DNA from: JAADDG01 sp964450755
GTDB lineage: Bacteria; Campylobacterota; Campylobacteria; Campylobacterales; JAADDG01
Assembly: GCA_964450755.1 (NCBI GenBank)
Contig: CAYVDJ010000108.1
Span: forward strand, 1-38,528
Length of the DNA stretch: 38,528 nucleotides
Direction of reading: 5' to 3'
This document shows, one piece after another, positions 16,974 to 25,142 of this stretch. A program made the position numbers and the translations under genes. The stretch's first letter is position 1. The number at the start of each line of letters is the position of its first letter. The notes beneath the pieces were generated by a model. That model worked only from the letters and a program-made list of their open reading frames with translations, was not told the origin of the DNA and ran no database searches.

Positions 16974-17026
16974 TTTATCAACCTTGAAAGAGGGAAGAGG
17001 TATCTCTCCTGTTCCCTTTTTAAATT

Positions 17027-17476
17027 TTATTCGCCTATTTTTACACCGGTGTTTTCTCTGCTTCTTGTACCTTGTAATGTCGTATCATTTCTTATATATG
17101 AGTTTTCTATTTTTGTGTTTTGAGATTTTACCTGAATACCAGAATTTCCTACGCTTGTACTGCTTTGCATTCTTGTTTTGTTTTGAAGAATTGATCTTGT
17201 AACTTCCGCCTTCTCTCTGCCTTCTACTTTTACACCGGAGTTTCCTATGCTACGGCTGTTTGTCAAAGTGGTTTCATTTCTGATAATTGCATGATCAAGT
17301 TTGACTTTTTTTCCTTTTATCTCCACACCGGCATTGCCTCTGTTACTGCCGCCTCTTATCTGGGTTTTGTTGATTATTTGTGTGCCGTTTTTTATTTCTA
17401 CTTCACTGTCACTTACGGCAAACAAAAAACTTGTTGCCAAAGTAACGCTTAATGCTCCTGCTATCAACTTTTTCAT
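17027..17476 (-). CDS. Exported four-repeat NxT/GNSGV protein, candidate fibre subunit
   Basis: This 149-aa protein has a clear Sec signal (MKKLIAGALSVTLATSFLFA) and is otherwise only repeats. NKT, NET, NKT and NDT start at residues 36, 67, 99 and 130. GNAGV, GNSGV, GNSGI and ENTGV start at 47, 78, 110 and 141. The period is 31, 32, 31, and the N-x-T to G-N distance is always 11. Strands alternate with Asn/Ser/Gly turns, as in beta-solenoids and functional amyloids such as curlin and FapC, but no exact family is recognised. I choose the ATG at 17476 because AAGGGGA lies 6 bp ahead and the signal peptide starts there; an in-frame ATG at 17509 lacks both. It is the first gene of the minus-strand operon that includes the CsgG-like gene. 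Confidence 0.85.
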   Translation of the reverse strand: MKKLIAGALSVTLATSFLFAVSDSEVEIKNGTQIINKTQIRGGSNRGNAGVEIKGKKVKLDHAIIRNETTLTNSRSIGNSGVKVEGREKAEVTRSILQNKTRMQSSTSVGNSGIQVKSQNTKIENSYIRNDTTLQGTRSRENTGVKIGE

Positions 17477-17605
17477 GATTTTCCCCTTGATTGTAATATT
17501 TGTATCCAATATATCGTCATGAAAACGAATACTTTTAGAGAGAATACAGATTGATATTTATCTGTAAAGATGATAAAATTAAATCAACTAACATTAGGAT
17601 CGGAT
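17477..17605. promoter_or_regulatory. Divergent control region between repeat-protein and ankyrin genes
   Basis: This 129-bp region holds the start signals of two divergent genes. On the minus strand the Shine-Dalgarno AAGGGGA is unusually strong, fitting a highly expressed structural protein, with TATATT-like sequence farther upstream. On the plus strand AGGA (17596-17599) precedes the ATG at 17606. No operator palindrome was found. Both flanking proteins carry the same repeat, so shared regulation is plausible. Confidence 0.4.
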
Positions 17606-18265
17606 ATGTTTTATACAGTATTGATTTTTTGTATGATAAATTCTCTTTTTGCTATAAGTGATATAGCCATAAATAAACAAAAAACAAATAATTCTATTTC
17701 AATAAAAGAAAAAAACAGTATATTTGATGCTATTAAATACAAAACCGATGATGAGATCATAAGAGATATAAAAAAACTAAACAACTTAAATATAACAGAT
17801 ACCCAAAGACGAACACTTTTACACTATGCCGTTATCTACGGAAGATACAATCTTACAAAGTTTCTTTTGAAAAAAGGTATGAAGCCCTATTTACAGGATG
17901 CAAAAGGGGATACACCCTTGCATATTGCCGTAAAAAACAAAAATATGGCTTTTGTAAAACTCTTTTTGCTCTCACCCGGAATATCTTTGGCAATATTTAT
18001 CAAAAATTCAAAAGGATTGACTCCCATCGATATAGCTTTGCTTCAACATGATCAAACGATTATATCTGTTTTTGAATCTTTTTTTCAAAACAGTGATTTT
18101 GATACAGACTTTTTGATCAATAAAAATATACAAAATAAAAAATACCACATAAAAAAGAAAAAAAATTCAAATATAAAAAATTTCACCCAAATCAAAAACA
18201 GCAACAGCAAAGGAAATGTCAAAATAGAAGTGAAGACTCTCTCAAAGCCTTCACTTTTGTATTAA
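17606..18265 (+). CDS. Exported ankyrin-repeat protein with one NxT/GN repeat
   Basis: This 219-aa protein, counted from the ATG at 17606, has a signal peptide MFYTVLIFCMINSLFA. An upstream in-frame ATG at 17570 would bury it and lacks a good ribosome binding site. Ankyrin repeats follow: RTLLHYAVIYGRYNLTKFLL (about 69-88), GDTPLHIAVKNKNMAFVKLF (about 101-120) and a weaker LTPIDIALLQHDQTI. After a Lys-rich linker the C-terminus has one repeat unit, IKNFTQIKNSNSKGNVKIEV, with Asn-Phe-Thr and then Gly-Asn eleven residues on. This is the same spacing as in the 149-aa repeat protein transcribed divergently from it. I infer a protein that binds to or caps the repeat fibre. It converges on the COG3014 gene. 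Confidence 0.75.
   Translation: MFYTVLIFCMINSLFAISDIAINKQKTNNSISIKEKNSIFDAIKYKTDDEIIRDIKKLNNLNITDTQRRTLLHYAVIYGRYNLTKFLLKKGMKPYLQDAKGDTPLHIAVKNKNMAFVKLFLLSPGISLAIFIKNSKGLTPIDIALLQHDQTIISVFESFFQNSDFDTDFLINKNIQNKKYHIKKKKNSNIKNFTQIKNSNSKGNVKIEVKTLSKPSLLY
18228..18258 (+). terminator. Possible terminator overlapping the ankyrin gene's 3' end
   Basis: AAGTGAAG (18228-18235) and CTTCACTT (18249-18256) form 8-bp arms followed by a short T run. The hairpin lies inside the last codons of the ankyrin gene and just before the convergent COG3014 gene. The stem is AT-rich, so strength is uncertain. Confidence 0.4.
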
Positions 18266-18272
18266 CAAACGG

Positions 18273-19718
18273 TTAAAAAGAGACATACGAGATCACAGGT
18301 TCACTCTTTTTAGTTGGAATTCTTACAAAAATCATATAATTTTTGCGGGGGTTGGTTTTGATATCAGCTATCTTTCTCTCTCCTGCGTAAATAACTGCAC
18401 TTTTGCCTGTTTTTATCCTTGCTGTTTGAAACTCCTTTGGAAGAGTGTTCCATATCCTCGTATCGGCTCTATTCATCGAAAATTGATAAACAGATCCCGC
18501 TATACGGGCTATCAGACCGAATGTTCCCATTGATTTTGTTTTATCTTTTATCTGTTTTTGAAGTACTGTTTGGGTTACGGTTCTAAAAATCGCTCTTGTT
18601 ACGACAGACGGAAATCTCTTTTTAAATTCCGTTTTTACAACTCTGTCCATACTTGCCACTTTTTTTGTTTCAACACTTTTTTTCAAATTTGAAATTTTTA
18701 GAGATTTGTATGCTTTGTCCCTGAATTTCAGAGTCGGTAAAGCTATTCCGGTATAATCAAGATCATCCGTAAGTAAAAAGAGAGGAATATCGATTTTCAA
18801 TTCATCTTTGAAAGGTCCTTCTCCGTTTAGAAAAATCACCCATACAAAATGTTTTTTTCTAAAAGCTCCTGATCTTTTGGCTTTTAAAGCCAATATCCAG
18901 TCTTTTTTAACATATTTGGCACCATCATCCAAACCTTTTATCATCCCGTAGGTCTCTTTGAAAAGGTCTGAAGCTTTTCTGTAATCTTTTACATTGTAAA
19001 AATACAAAGCCGCCATATATGTTGTAAAAGGATTTACAAAATCGGGATAGGGTTTAAATGCAAAAAGATTGCTGTATTTTTTTTCTATCTCGTCATTTGC
19101 CTCTTTGCTGTTTGCGGCTTTGTCATAAACTGAATCATTTATCTTTTTTCCCTCTTTTTTCAGTTTTTCTTTTTGCTCTTTTTTGATATCCTCTTTTGTT
19201 TTTGCTATCTCTTTTTCAAAAAAAACTTTTGCTCTTTGCTGTCTGACAAGAGCTCTGTTAAACTCCACTCTGGCATTTTGTTGATCATTGAGGTTGATAA
19301 AGTTGATACCTTTTAGTGTATTTAGCATTATTTTTTCATAAATTTTGGGTCGATAATCCATAAAAGTATCATTACTTAACAAAGATCCTACATTTGCGGC
19401 AACTTTTGAACCCAAAACTTCTTCATCATATTTTTTGATGAGATTCTCTGCAATATCAAAATAGTGATTGCTGAATTTATAATCTTTTATATAAGAATTG
19501 ACGGTTCCGGCTTCATAATCCCACAAAAGATCACCTGTTTTGTTTTCATCATGATATTTTTTGGCAAGAGTTTTATAGTCCATACTCTGCGTTTCACCCT
19601 GAAAATTTGATGATTTTCCAAAATTGCCGAGTGAATTTCCAATGCCTCCGGCACATCCAAAAAACAATAAACTTACCGATAAAACCAAAAAGGTTTTTAT
19701 CCCAATATATCTGTTCAT
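18273..19718 (-). CDS. COG3014 family lipoprotein
   Basis: This 481-aa lipoprotein has a lipobox LFFGC (Cys22). Residues 45-300 are helical and TPR-like: GDLLWDYEAGTVNSYIKDY, YFDIAENLIKKYDEEV, TLKGINFINLNDQQNARVEF, then KPYPDFVNPFTTYMAALYFY and YRKASDLFKETYGMI. A C-terminal beta-rich part contains VIFLNGEGPFKDELKIDIPL. This pattern matches COG3014, an uncharacterised lipoprotein family usually encoded with YcfL and LpoB homologues, which lie at the far end of this cluster. Its own transcription unit ends where the ankyrin gene converges on it; the 160-codon repeat gene restarts the minus-strand operon beyond. Function is unknown; an envelope scaffold role is inferred. Confidence 0.75.
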   Translation of the reverse strand: MNRYIGIKTFLVLSVSLLFFGCAGGIGNSLGNFGKSSNFQGETQSMDYKTLAKKYHDENKTGDLLWDYEAGTVNSYIKDYKFSNHYFDIAENLIKKYDEEVLGSKVAANVGSLLSNDTFMDYRPKIYEKIMLNTLKGINFINLNDQQNARVEFNRALVRQQRAKVFFEKEIAKTKEDIKKEQKEKLKKEGKKINDSVYDKAANSKEANDEIEKKYSNLFAFKPYPDFVNPFTTYMAALYFYNVKDYRKASDLFKETYGMIKGLDDGAKYVKKDWILALKAKRSGAFRKKHFVWVIFLNGEGPFKDELKIDIPLFLLTDDLDYTGIALPTLKFRDKAYKSLKISNLKKSVETKKVASMDRVVKTEFKKRFPSVVTRAIFRTVTQTVLQKQIKDKTKSMGTFGLIARIAGSVYQFSMNRADTRIWNTLPKEFQTARIKTGKSAVIYAGERKIADIKTNPRKNYMIFVRIPTKKSEPVISYVSF

Positions 19719-19879
19719 GTCATACTCCGTTTTTATATCTACTGTTAAAATATAAATCGGCTAACATGCTTTTTACTTTGACAAAAAATTTTTATCCTTA
19801 AAGAGATGCTCTAAGTTACATTATTACTCTCTTTTTAACTATATATATGAAATAATAATTTTCATTATTTAACTAATCT

Positions 19880-19887
19880 GAGGAGGA
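19880..19887 (+). promoter_or_regulatory. Strong ribosome binding site of the DUF4214 gene
   Basis: GAGGAGGA lies 7 bp before the ATG at 19895, the best anti-16S match in the window, so the product may be made in quantity. The rest of the 176-bp divergent region 19719-19894 is AT-rich; no operator or riboswitch was recognised. Confidence 0.55.
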
Positions 19888-19894
19888 ATTTTTT

Positions 19895-20656
19895 ATGCGA
19901 AAAGTTGTAACAGTTATTATGTTTTTATCATTTTTTATAAATGCGGTATGGAGTGTGGAAACGAATGAACAAAAACTGATATCCTACATTCAAAATATTT
20001 ATGTTACTGTTTTGGACAGAGAGGCTGATGAAGGAGGATTGAGGTATTGGACAAAGGCGCTCAAAGAGGGGGAGAAGACACCAAAACAGATGATAGAGTA
20101 TTTCTTCTTTTCAGAAGAGTTTTTATCCAAAAAGTTGGATGAGAGAGATTTTATAACCGTTGCATATAAAGCTGTTTTACAAAAAGATCTGCTTCCTGAA
20201 GATATAGAGTCAAAAGTAGAATCTTTACAGCAAAACGATATCGACAGAAAAAAATTCATTGATGAACTTTTAAACTCTTTGGAATTTCAAAAGATATCCC
20301 AGTCACTTTTTGAACAAAATCTTACCCCTGTAATAGAAGTAGTTAAGATGATAGATCTTCAACCTTTTTGGGCTGGAGGACAGACAGTCAAACTTGTGCA
20401 GTTGGACGGATCAAAAAGTAACTCCAAAGAGGGGAAAATCATAAAATATATCTGGAAAGAGGGCAGTTGTCAGGGCAAAATGATAGATATGGGCAGGAAA
20501 ATGTCGGTTTATTACACAACTGCGGGAACACATCGGGTTGCTTTGGAGATAACCGATGACAAAAACAATACCGCCTGTAAGGAAAAAAGTTTTGAGGTAA
20601 AAAACATCACACCTCCCTCTGTTCCTGAGGCGCAAAATCTTATCATTACACAGTAA
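19895..20656 (+). CDS. Exported DUF4214 and PKD domain protein
   Basis: This 253-aa protein has a signal peptide of about 20 residues (ending NAVWS). Residues 25-135 are a DUF4214 domain: IQNIYVTVLDREADEGGLRY is the 'Y...LgReaD..Gl.yW' signature, followed by a second helix pair with FFFSEEFLSKKL and AYKAVLQKDLLPEDI. Residues about 150-240 form a PKD/Ig-like domain: LDGSKSNSKEGKIIKYIWKE, then YYTTAGTHRVALEITDDKNN. DUF4214 occurs in large S-layer, adhesin and secreted proteins, where it may bind carbohydrate or the cell surface. A free-standing DUF4214-PKD protein of this size looks like a surface accessory factor. It is divergent from the COG3014 gene. Confidence 0.8.
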   Translation: MRKVVTVIMFLSFFINAVWSVETNEQKLISYIQNIYVTVLDREADEGGLRYWTKALKEGEKTPKQMIEYFFFSEEFLSKKLDERDFITVAYKAVLQKDLLPEDIESKVESLQQNDIDRKKFIDELLNSLEFQKISQSLFEQNLTPVIEVVKMIDLQPFWAGGQTVKLVQLDGSKSNSKEGKIIKYIWKEGSCQGKMIDMGRKMSVYYTTAGTHRVALEITDDKNNTACKEKSFEVKNITPPSVPEAQNLIITQ

Positions 20657-20659
20657 ATT

Positions 20660-21871
20660 TTATTCATGCCTTAAAGTTTGCAGGATATCCACTTCTGTAG
20701 CCTTTTTGGCAGGATAGTAGGAAGAAAACAAAACTATACCTATCGCCCCTGTGATGATAGAGGCAAAATCGATCCATGAGAGATCCAAAGGGAGTTTGGA
20801 AGTACCGTAAACATCGGCAGGAAGTGTAATTATATCAAAGTGTCCTAGGATAAAAAGTCCAAGCAGTCCCAAAAGAGTACCGAAAAATATTCCGCTTCCG
20901 CCTATTGTGATCCCAAGAGTAAAAAATGTCTTTTTTATCTCTTTTTTGGATGCTCCCAAAGAGAGCAAAAGGGCTATCTCATGGCGTCTGTTCATAACAG
21001 TCATCAAAAGAGAGCTTATGATGTTCAAAGAAGCCACCAAAATTATCAACATCAAAACGATAAAAAGAGCTTTTTTCTCCATCGCCATTGCGGAAAAAAA
21101 GTTGCCGTTTAACTGCCACCATCCGACAACTCCAAAATGAGGAGGTAGAAATTTCTCAATCTTCTCTTTGTCTTTGAAAGGATCTTTTGAGTAGATATGT
21201 ATCCCTTCATAGGCATATTTTGGATAGTTTAAAATCGATCTTAAAGCATCGATAGAGGTATAATTATAGACTTTGTCGTATGCATGTAAACCGGATTCAA
21301 AAACACCCTTGACTCTGAATCTTTTCATCGTGGGTATCAGGCTCATTCCCCCCGGAGCGGTTTGGGTAAACAAAAGTGTGATTTTTGATCCATTATTTAA
21401 AAGAAAAGAGTTTGCTATCCCTTTACCGACCACTATATCAAATTTATTTAATTTTTTATCTCCAACAGCCTTTGCAACCACATCATTTATAGCTCTTTCA
21501 TGAGAAAAATCAACCCCAAAAAGCATACCGCCTTCGAGTTTGTCTCCCTTTTTCATAATAACCTGTGTTGAGATATAGGGGCTGAATTTCAGATCGGAAA
21601 ATTTCTTTTTTAAAGCTGTAAGTACAAAATAATCAACTCTGTTCTCTTTTGTTTTAGGATAGATTGTCAAAGGATAGTTCATCGTAAAGAGTTTTTTTTC
21701 AAACTCCTTTTCCGTACCGTTCATGATAGCCATTGCTACGATAAGAACCATAAGCCCTATCGCCACTCCGATAAATGCAAGTAGGGCGCTTATGGTTATA
21801 AAAGGCTGAGATTTATCAAATCTCAGATACTTTTTTACAAGATAGTTAGAAAGAGTGGTTTTGTTTTTCAA
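20660..21871 (-). CDS. lolE: LolC/LolE-type lipoprotein-releasing ABC permease
   Basis: This 403-aa protein has one N-terminal membrane helix (about 25-55, with IGVAIGLMVLIVAMAIMNG), a large periplasmic domain, and three C-terminal helices (about 268-295, 320-350, 370-395). This is the FtsX/MacB-type permease layout of LolC/LolE, which with LolD extracts lipoproteins from the inner membrane and hands them to LolA. The MNRRHEIALLLSLGASKKEI loop is the usual coupling segment. One such gene lies here, 15 bp after secA and close to lolA; no lolD is in the window. The many lipoproteins encoded at 11819-19718 would depend on this pathway. Choice between LolC and LolE naming is arbitrary. Confidence 0.85.
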   Translation of the reverse strand: MKNKTTLSNYLVKKYLRFDKSQPFITISALLAFIGVAIGLMVLIVAMAIMNGTEKEFEKKLFTMNYPLTIYPKTKENRVDYFVLTALKKKFSDLKFSPYISTQVIMKKGDKLEGGMLFGVDFSHERAINDVVAKAVGDKKLNKFDIVVGKGIANSFLLNNGSKITLLFTQTAPGGMSLIPTMKRFRVKGVFESGLHAYDKVYNYTSIDALRSILNYPKYAYEGIHIYSKDPFKDKEKIEKFLPPHFGVVGWWQLNGNFFSAMAMEKKALFIVLMLIILVASLNIISSLLMTVMNRRHEIALLLSLGASKKEIKKTFFTLGITIGGSGIFFGTLLGLLGLFILGHFDIITLPADVYGTSKLPLDLSWIDFASIITGAIGIVLFSSYYPAKKATEVDILQTLRHE

Positions 21872-21886
21872 TTTTTTTCTTAAACC

Positions 21887-24517
21887 TTATTTTGCCAATG
21901 TCCCTTTTTTAGGACCGCTTCTGCCACAGCAATATTTGTATTTCTTTCCGCTTCCGCATGGACACGGCGCATTTCTAGCCGGTTTTTTCTTGATAACCGG
22001 TTTTGGCTCATCTTTTGGCTCCAAAACACTCTCATGTTCTAGCTTGATGTCAGACATCGCCTCTGCTTCAAGATCTTCTAACATCTTTTTCAATGCTTTC
22101 TCTTCTTCTTGCTCCTTTTCCTCTTGAAACTGAACAATTTGAAGAGTTTTTATAGCTTCATATTTGATTCTGTTTACAAGTTCTACAAAAAGATTATAAC
22201 TCTCTTTTTTATACTCTGTTAACGGATCTTTTTGATTGTATCCTCTAAGACCTATACCGGTTTTTAGGATATCCATCTGATAAAGATGCTCTCTCCACGC
22301 ATTGTCAAGGATCTGAAGATACATCACTCTTTCAAATTCGCTTCTTTGTTCAGGAACCAAAACAGACATTTTCTCTTCATAAACATTTTCTATCTCTTTT
22401 AAGAGTTTGTCTCTTAACTCATCATATTCAAGGTCTTTTAGAGTTTGAGGATCGATATCCAAAAGCATCTCTTCTTTCAGCAAGGCAGTAACTTTTTCTG
22501 TATCAAAGTCATCTTTCAAACCACCCGGATATATCTCCGCTCTTGCCAACAAGTCTTCAACATACTCTTTTCTGTTGCTGTCCAATTTGGATTTTATATC
22601 AAATTCGGGATTTAAAAGTTCGTTTCTGAAATTATAGATAACCTTTCTCTGCTCATTTGCCACATCATCATACTCAAGAAGATGTTTTCTTGATTCAAAA
22701 TGAAGATTTTCCACTTTCTTTTGGGCATTTTCAACAGCTCTTGTTACCATTTTGGACTCTATATGTTCACCCTCTTCGATACCGAGTCTTTCCATGATGT
22801 TTTTTATCCTGTCACTGCCGAAAATCCTAAGAAGATTATCCTCCAGACTCAGATAAAACTGGCTGACACCGGGATCTCCCTGACGACCTGATCTTCCTCT
22901 TAGCTGATTGTCTATCCGTCTGCTCTCGTGTCTTTCGGTACTTATGATATAAAGACCGCCAAGCTCTTTTACTTCGTCGCTCAGTTTGATATCAACACCC
23001 CGTCCCGCCATATTGGTAGCTATCGTAACAGCGCCTTTTTTACCGGCATCTTTTATGATTTTTGCCTCTTGCTCATGATGTTTTGCATTCAAAACGGTAT
23101 GGGGGATTTTCGCTTTTTTCAAAAGTTCATGCAACACTTCACTCTTTTCGATAGAAGCGGTACCGACCAAAACCGGAACGCCTTTTTTGTGAAGTTCTGT
23201 TATCTTCTCTATAACGGCATTGAATTTTTCTCTTTCGCTTTTGTAAATAAGATCGTTTTTATCCTCTCTGATAACCGGAACATTGGTAGGAATGGAGATA
23301 ACATCAAGATTGTAAATCTGAGAAAACTCCGTAGCTTCCGTCTGGGCTGTACCGGTCATTCCGGCAAGTTTGTCATAAAGTCTGAAATAGTTTTGAAAGG
23401 TGATATCTGCCAGAGTCTGGGATTCCTCTTTTACCTCTACATTCTCTTTTGCTTCAAGAGCCTGATGAAGTCCTTCGCTGAATCTTCTGCCTTCGCTGAG
23501 TCTGCCCGTAAACTCGTCAACGATAACAACTTCACCATCTTTTACGACATAATCAACATCTTTTTCAAAAAGATTCCATGCTTTTAAAGCCTGATCAAGA
23601 TGATGAGCCAAAATAGCATTTTCAAGATCATAAAGATTATCCACTCCAAAAAGTTTTTCGGCTTTTTCTATACCTTTTTCGGTCAATATAATCGTTCTGT
23701 TTTTTTCATCTACGACAAAATCACCGCTGTTTTGTATAACTTCACCTTTTTCATCTTTTTCAACGGCTCTTTGCAGTTTCTGGGCTATTTCATTGGCTAT
23801 TTTGTAGTTGTCAAGTTTTTTGTTTGTCGGTCCCGATATGATAAGAGGAGTTCTTGCCTCATCGATAAGGATGGAATCGACCTCATCCACGATGGCATAG
23901 TAGTGATCTCTTTGGGCTTTTTCTTTTAAAGAGTACTTCATATTGTCTCTTAGATAGTCAAAACCGTATTCGTTGTTTGTTCCGTAAGTTATATCGGCAT
24001 CATATTGGGCTTTTCTTTCCGCATCATCCAAAATATCACCTGTTATGACACCAACGCTGTAACCTAAAAATTTATAGATTCTGCCCATATCCTCGGCATC
24101 TCTTTTTGCAAGATAATCATTTACCGTAACGATATGCACACCCCTGCCGATCATGGCGTTTAAAACAACCGGAAGTGTGGCAACGAGCGTTTTACCTTCA
24201 CCCGTTTTCATCTCCGCTATCTTGTTTTCATGCAAAACCATACCGCCTATCATCTGCACATCAAAATGACGGAGTCCTGTTGTTCTTTTACTAACTTCTC
24301 TTGTTATCGCAAATGAATCATAAAGCACATCATCAAGAGTTTTTTCACCGCTTTTTACCGCCTCTTTGAGAGAGTCAAACGCAGCTTTTAACTCTTCATC
24401 ACTCATTTTTTCATATTTTTCTTCCAAAGCATTTATGTATTTAACCCGTTTAAAATACTTTTTTACTTCTCTGTCGTTTTTTGTACCGAATATTTTTTGT
24501 GCCAGTGTAGCAACCAT
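21887..24517 (-). CDS. secA: Preprotein translocase ATPase SecA
   Basis: This 876-aa protein is a full SecA. Walker A is MKTGEGKT (103-110), the DEAD-box segment is VDEVDSILIDEARTPLIISG, and the second RecA-like domain contains TNMAGRGVDIKL and QLRGRSGRQGDPG. The C-terminal zinc-binding tail has NAPCPCGSGKKYKYCCGR, the SEC-C motif that binds SecB or lipids. SecA drives Sec-dependent export through SecYEG, needed by the signal-peptide proteins across this window. It is divergent from lolA (107-bp gap) and is followed by lolE. A standard housekeeping gene with no unusual features. Confidence 0.97.
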   Translation of the reverse strand: MVATLAQKIFGTKNDREVKKYFKRVKYINALEEKYEKMSDEELKAAFDSLKEAVKSGEKTLDDVLYDSFAITREVSKRTTGLRHFDVQMIGGMVLHENKIAEMKTGEGKTLVATLPVVLNAMIGRGVHIVTVNDYLAKRDAEDMGRIYKFLGYSVGVITGDILDDAERKAQYDADITYGTNNEYGFDYLRDNMKYSLKEKAQRDHYYAIVDEVDSILIDEARTPLIISGPTNKKLDNYKIANEIAQKLQRAVEKDEKGEVIQNSGDFVVDEKNRTIILTEKGIEKAEKLFGVDNLYDLENAILAHHLDQALKAWNLFEKDVDYVVKDGEVVIVDEFTGRLSEGRRFSEGLHQALEAKENVEVKEESQTLADITFQNYFRLYDKLAGMTGTAQTEATEFSQIYNLDVISIPTNVPVIREDKNDLIYKSEREKFNAVIEKITELHKKGVPVLVGTASIEKSEVLHELLKKAKIPHTVLNAKHHEQEAKIIKDAGKKGAVTIATNMAGRGVDIKLSDEVKELGGLYIISTERHESRRIDNQLRGRSGRQGDPGVSQFYLSLEDNLLRIFGSDRIKNIMERLGIEEGEHIESKMVTRAVENAQKKVENLHFESRKHLLEYDDVANEQRKVIYNFRNELLNPEFDIKSKLDSNRKEYVEDLLARAEIYPGGLKDDFDTEKVTALLKEEMLLDIDPQTLKDLEYDELRDKLLKEIENVYEEKMSVLVPEQRSEFERVMYLQILDNAWREHLYQMDILKTGIGLRGYNQKDPLTEYKKESYNLFVELVNRIKYEAIKTLQIVQFQEEKEQEEEKALKKMLEDLEAEAMSDIKLEHESVLEPKDEPKPVIKKKPARNAPCPCGSGKKYKYCCGRSGPKKGTLAK

Positions 24518-24583
24518 CTCTTACTTACCTTTTTATATATTCTTTGAATCTAAGGAGGGATTTTATCACAAATTTAATTTTAA

Positions 24584-24589
24584 TATGAT
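24584..24589 (+). promoter_or_regulatory. Putative -10 box for lolA
   Basis: TATGAT lies about 35 bp before the lolA ATG in the secA/lolA divergent region; AAGGA (about 24614-24618) is the ribosome binding site. Confidence 0.35.
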
Positions 24590-24624
24590 AAAGTTTGCGA
24601 AATATCGTCAAATAAGGAAATTAT

Positions 24625-25140
24625 ATGAGAATTATTTTGCTTTTTTTATCAACTATTTCATTTTTATTTGCTGCATTTGATAATCTTTCTACTTTTGAAG
24701 CTGATTTCAAACAGATTTTGATAAATGATCAAAAGAGTAAAATCACCTATACAGGCAAACTTTATGCAGATAAAAACGAAAAAGCTCTGTGGATATATAA
24801 AACCCCTGTAAACAAAAAAATCTACTATAACCAAAAAAGTGTTGTTATAATAGAACCCGACCTTGAACAAGCCATCATCTCCAAGCTTGACAAAGTTCCA
24901 AATGTTTTAAATATACTACAAAATGCAAAAAAAATCAAGAAAAACATCTATGAAGCCACCTGCTGTAAAAACAGATATAAAATATATCTCAAAAATAACA
25001 TTATTTCAAAAATAACATACAAAGACAAAATGCAAAACCAGGTTGAGATAATCTTCCTCAATCAAAAAGTAAACAAAAAGATATCTCCTTCTACCTTTGC
25101 TTATAAAATCCCGCAGGGATATGATATATTAAAAGAGTAA
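24625..25140 (+). CDS. lolA: Periplasmic lipoprotein carrier LolA
   Basis: This 171-aa protein has a signal peptide (about 1-16) and the short LolA fold: FEADFKQILINDQKSKITYT, then GKLYADKNEKALWIYKTP, VVIIEPDLEQAIISK and a C-terminal ISPSTFAYKIPQGYDIL. LolA carries lipoproteins through the periplasm from LolCDE to the outer membrane. The family is divergent in sequence, and this is a typical short Campylobacterota form. It is divergently transcribed from secA and convergent with the ferredoxin-like gene, 2 bp from its end. Confidence 0.88.
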   Translation: MRIILLFLSTISFLFAAFDNLSTFEADFKQILINDQKSKITYTGKLYADKNEKALWIYKTPVNKKIYYNQKSVVIIEPDLEQAIISKLDKVPNVLNILQNAKKIKKNIYEATCCKNRYKIYLKNNIISKITYKDKMQNQVEIIFLNQKVNKKISPSTFAYKIPQGYDILKE

Positions 25141-25142
25141 AT

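Noticed and set aside
17027..17476. Assignment of the repeat protein as a curlin (CsgA)
   Set aside because: The curlin S-x5-Q-x-G-x2-N-x-A-x3-Q pattern is not present and the period is 31-32 rather than 22-23 residues, so only a general fibre/solenoid analogy is supported.
22928..23587. 219-codon plus-strand open frame opposite secA
   Set aside because: SecA is intact on the other strand with all motifs; the Phe/Tyr/Ile-rich antisense translation is typical of AT-rich shadow frames.
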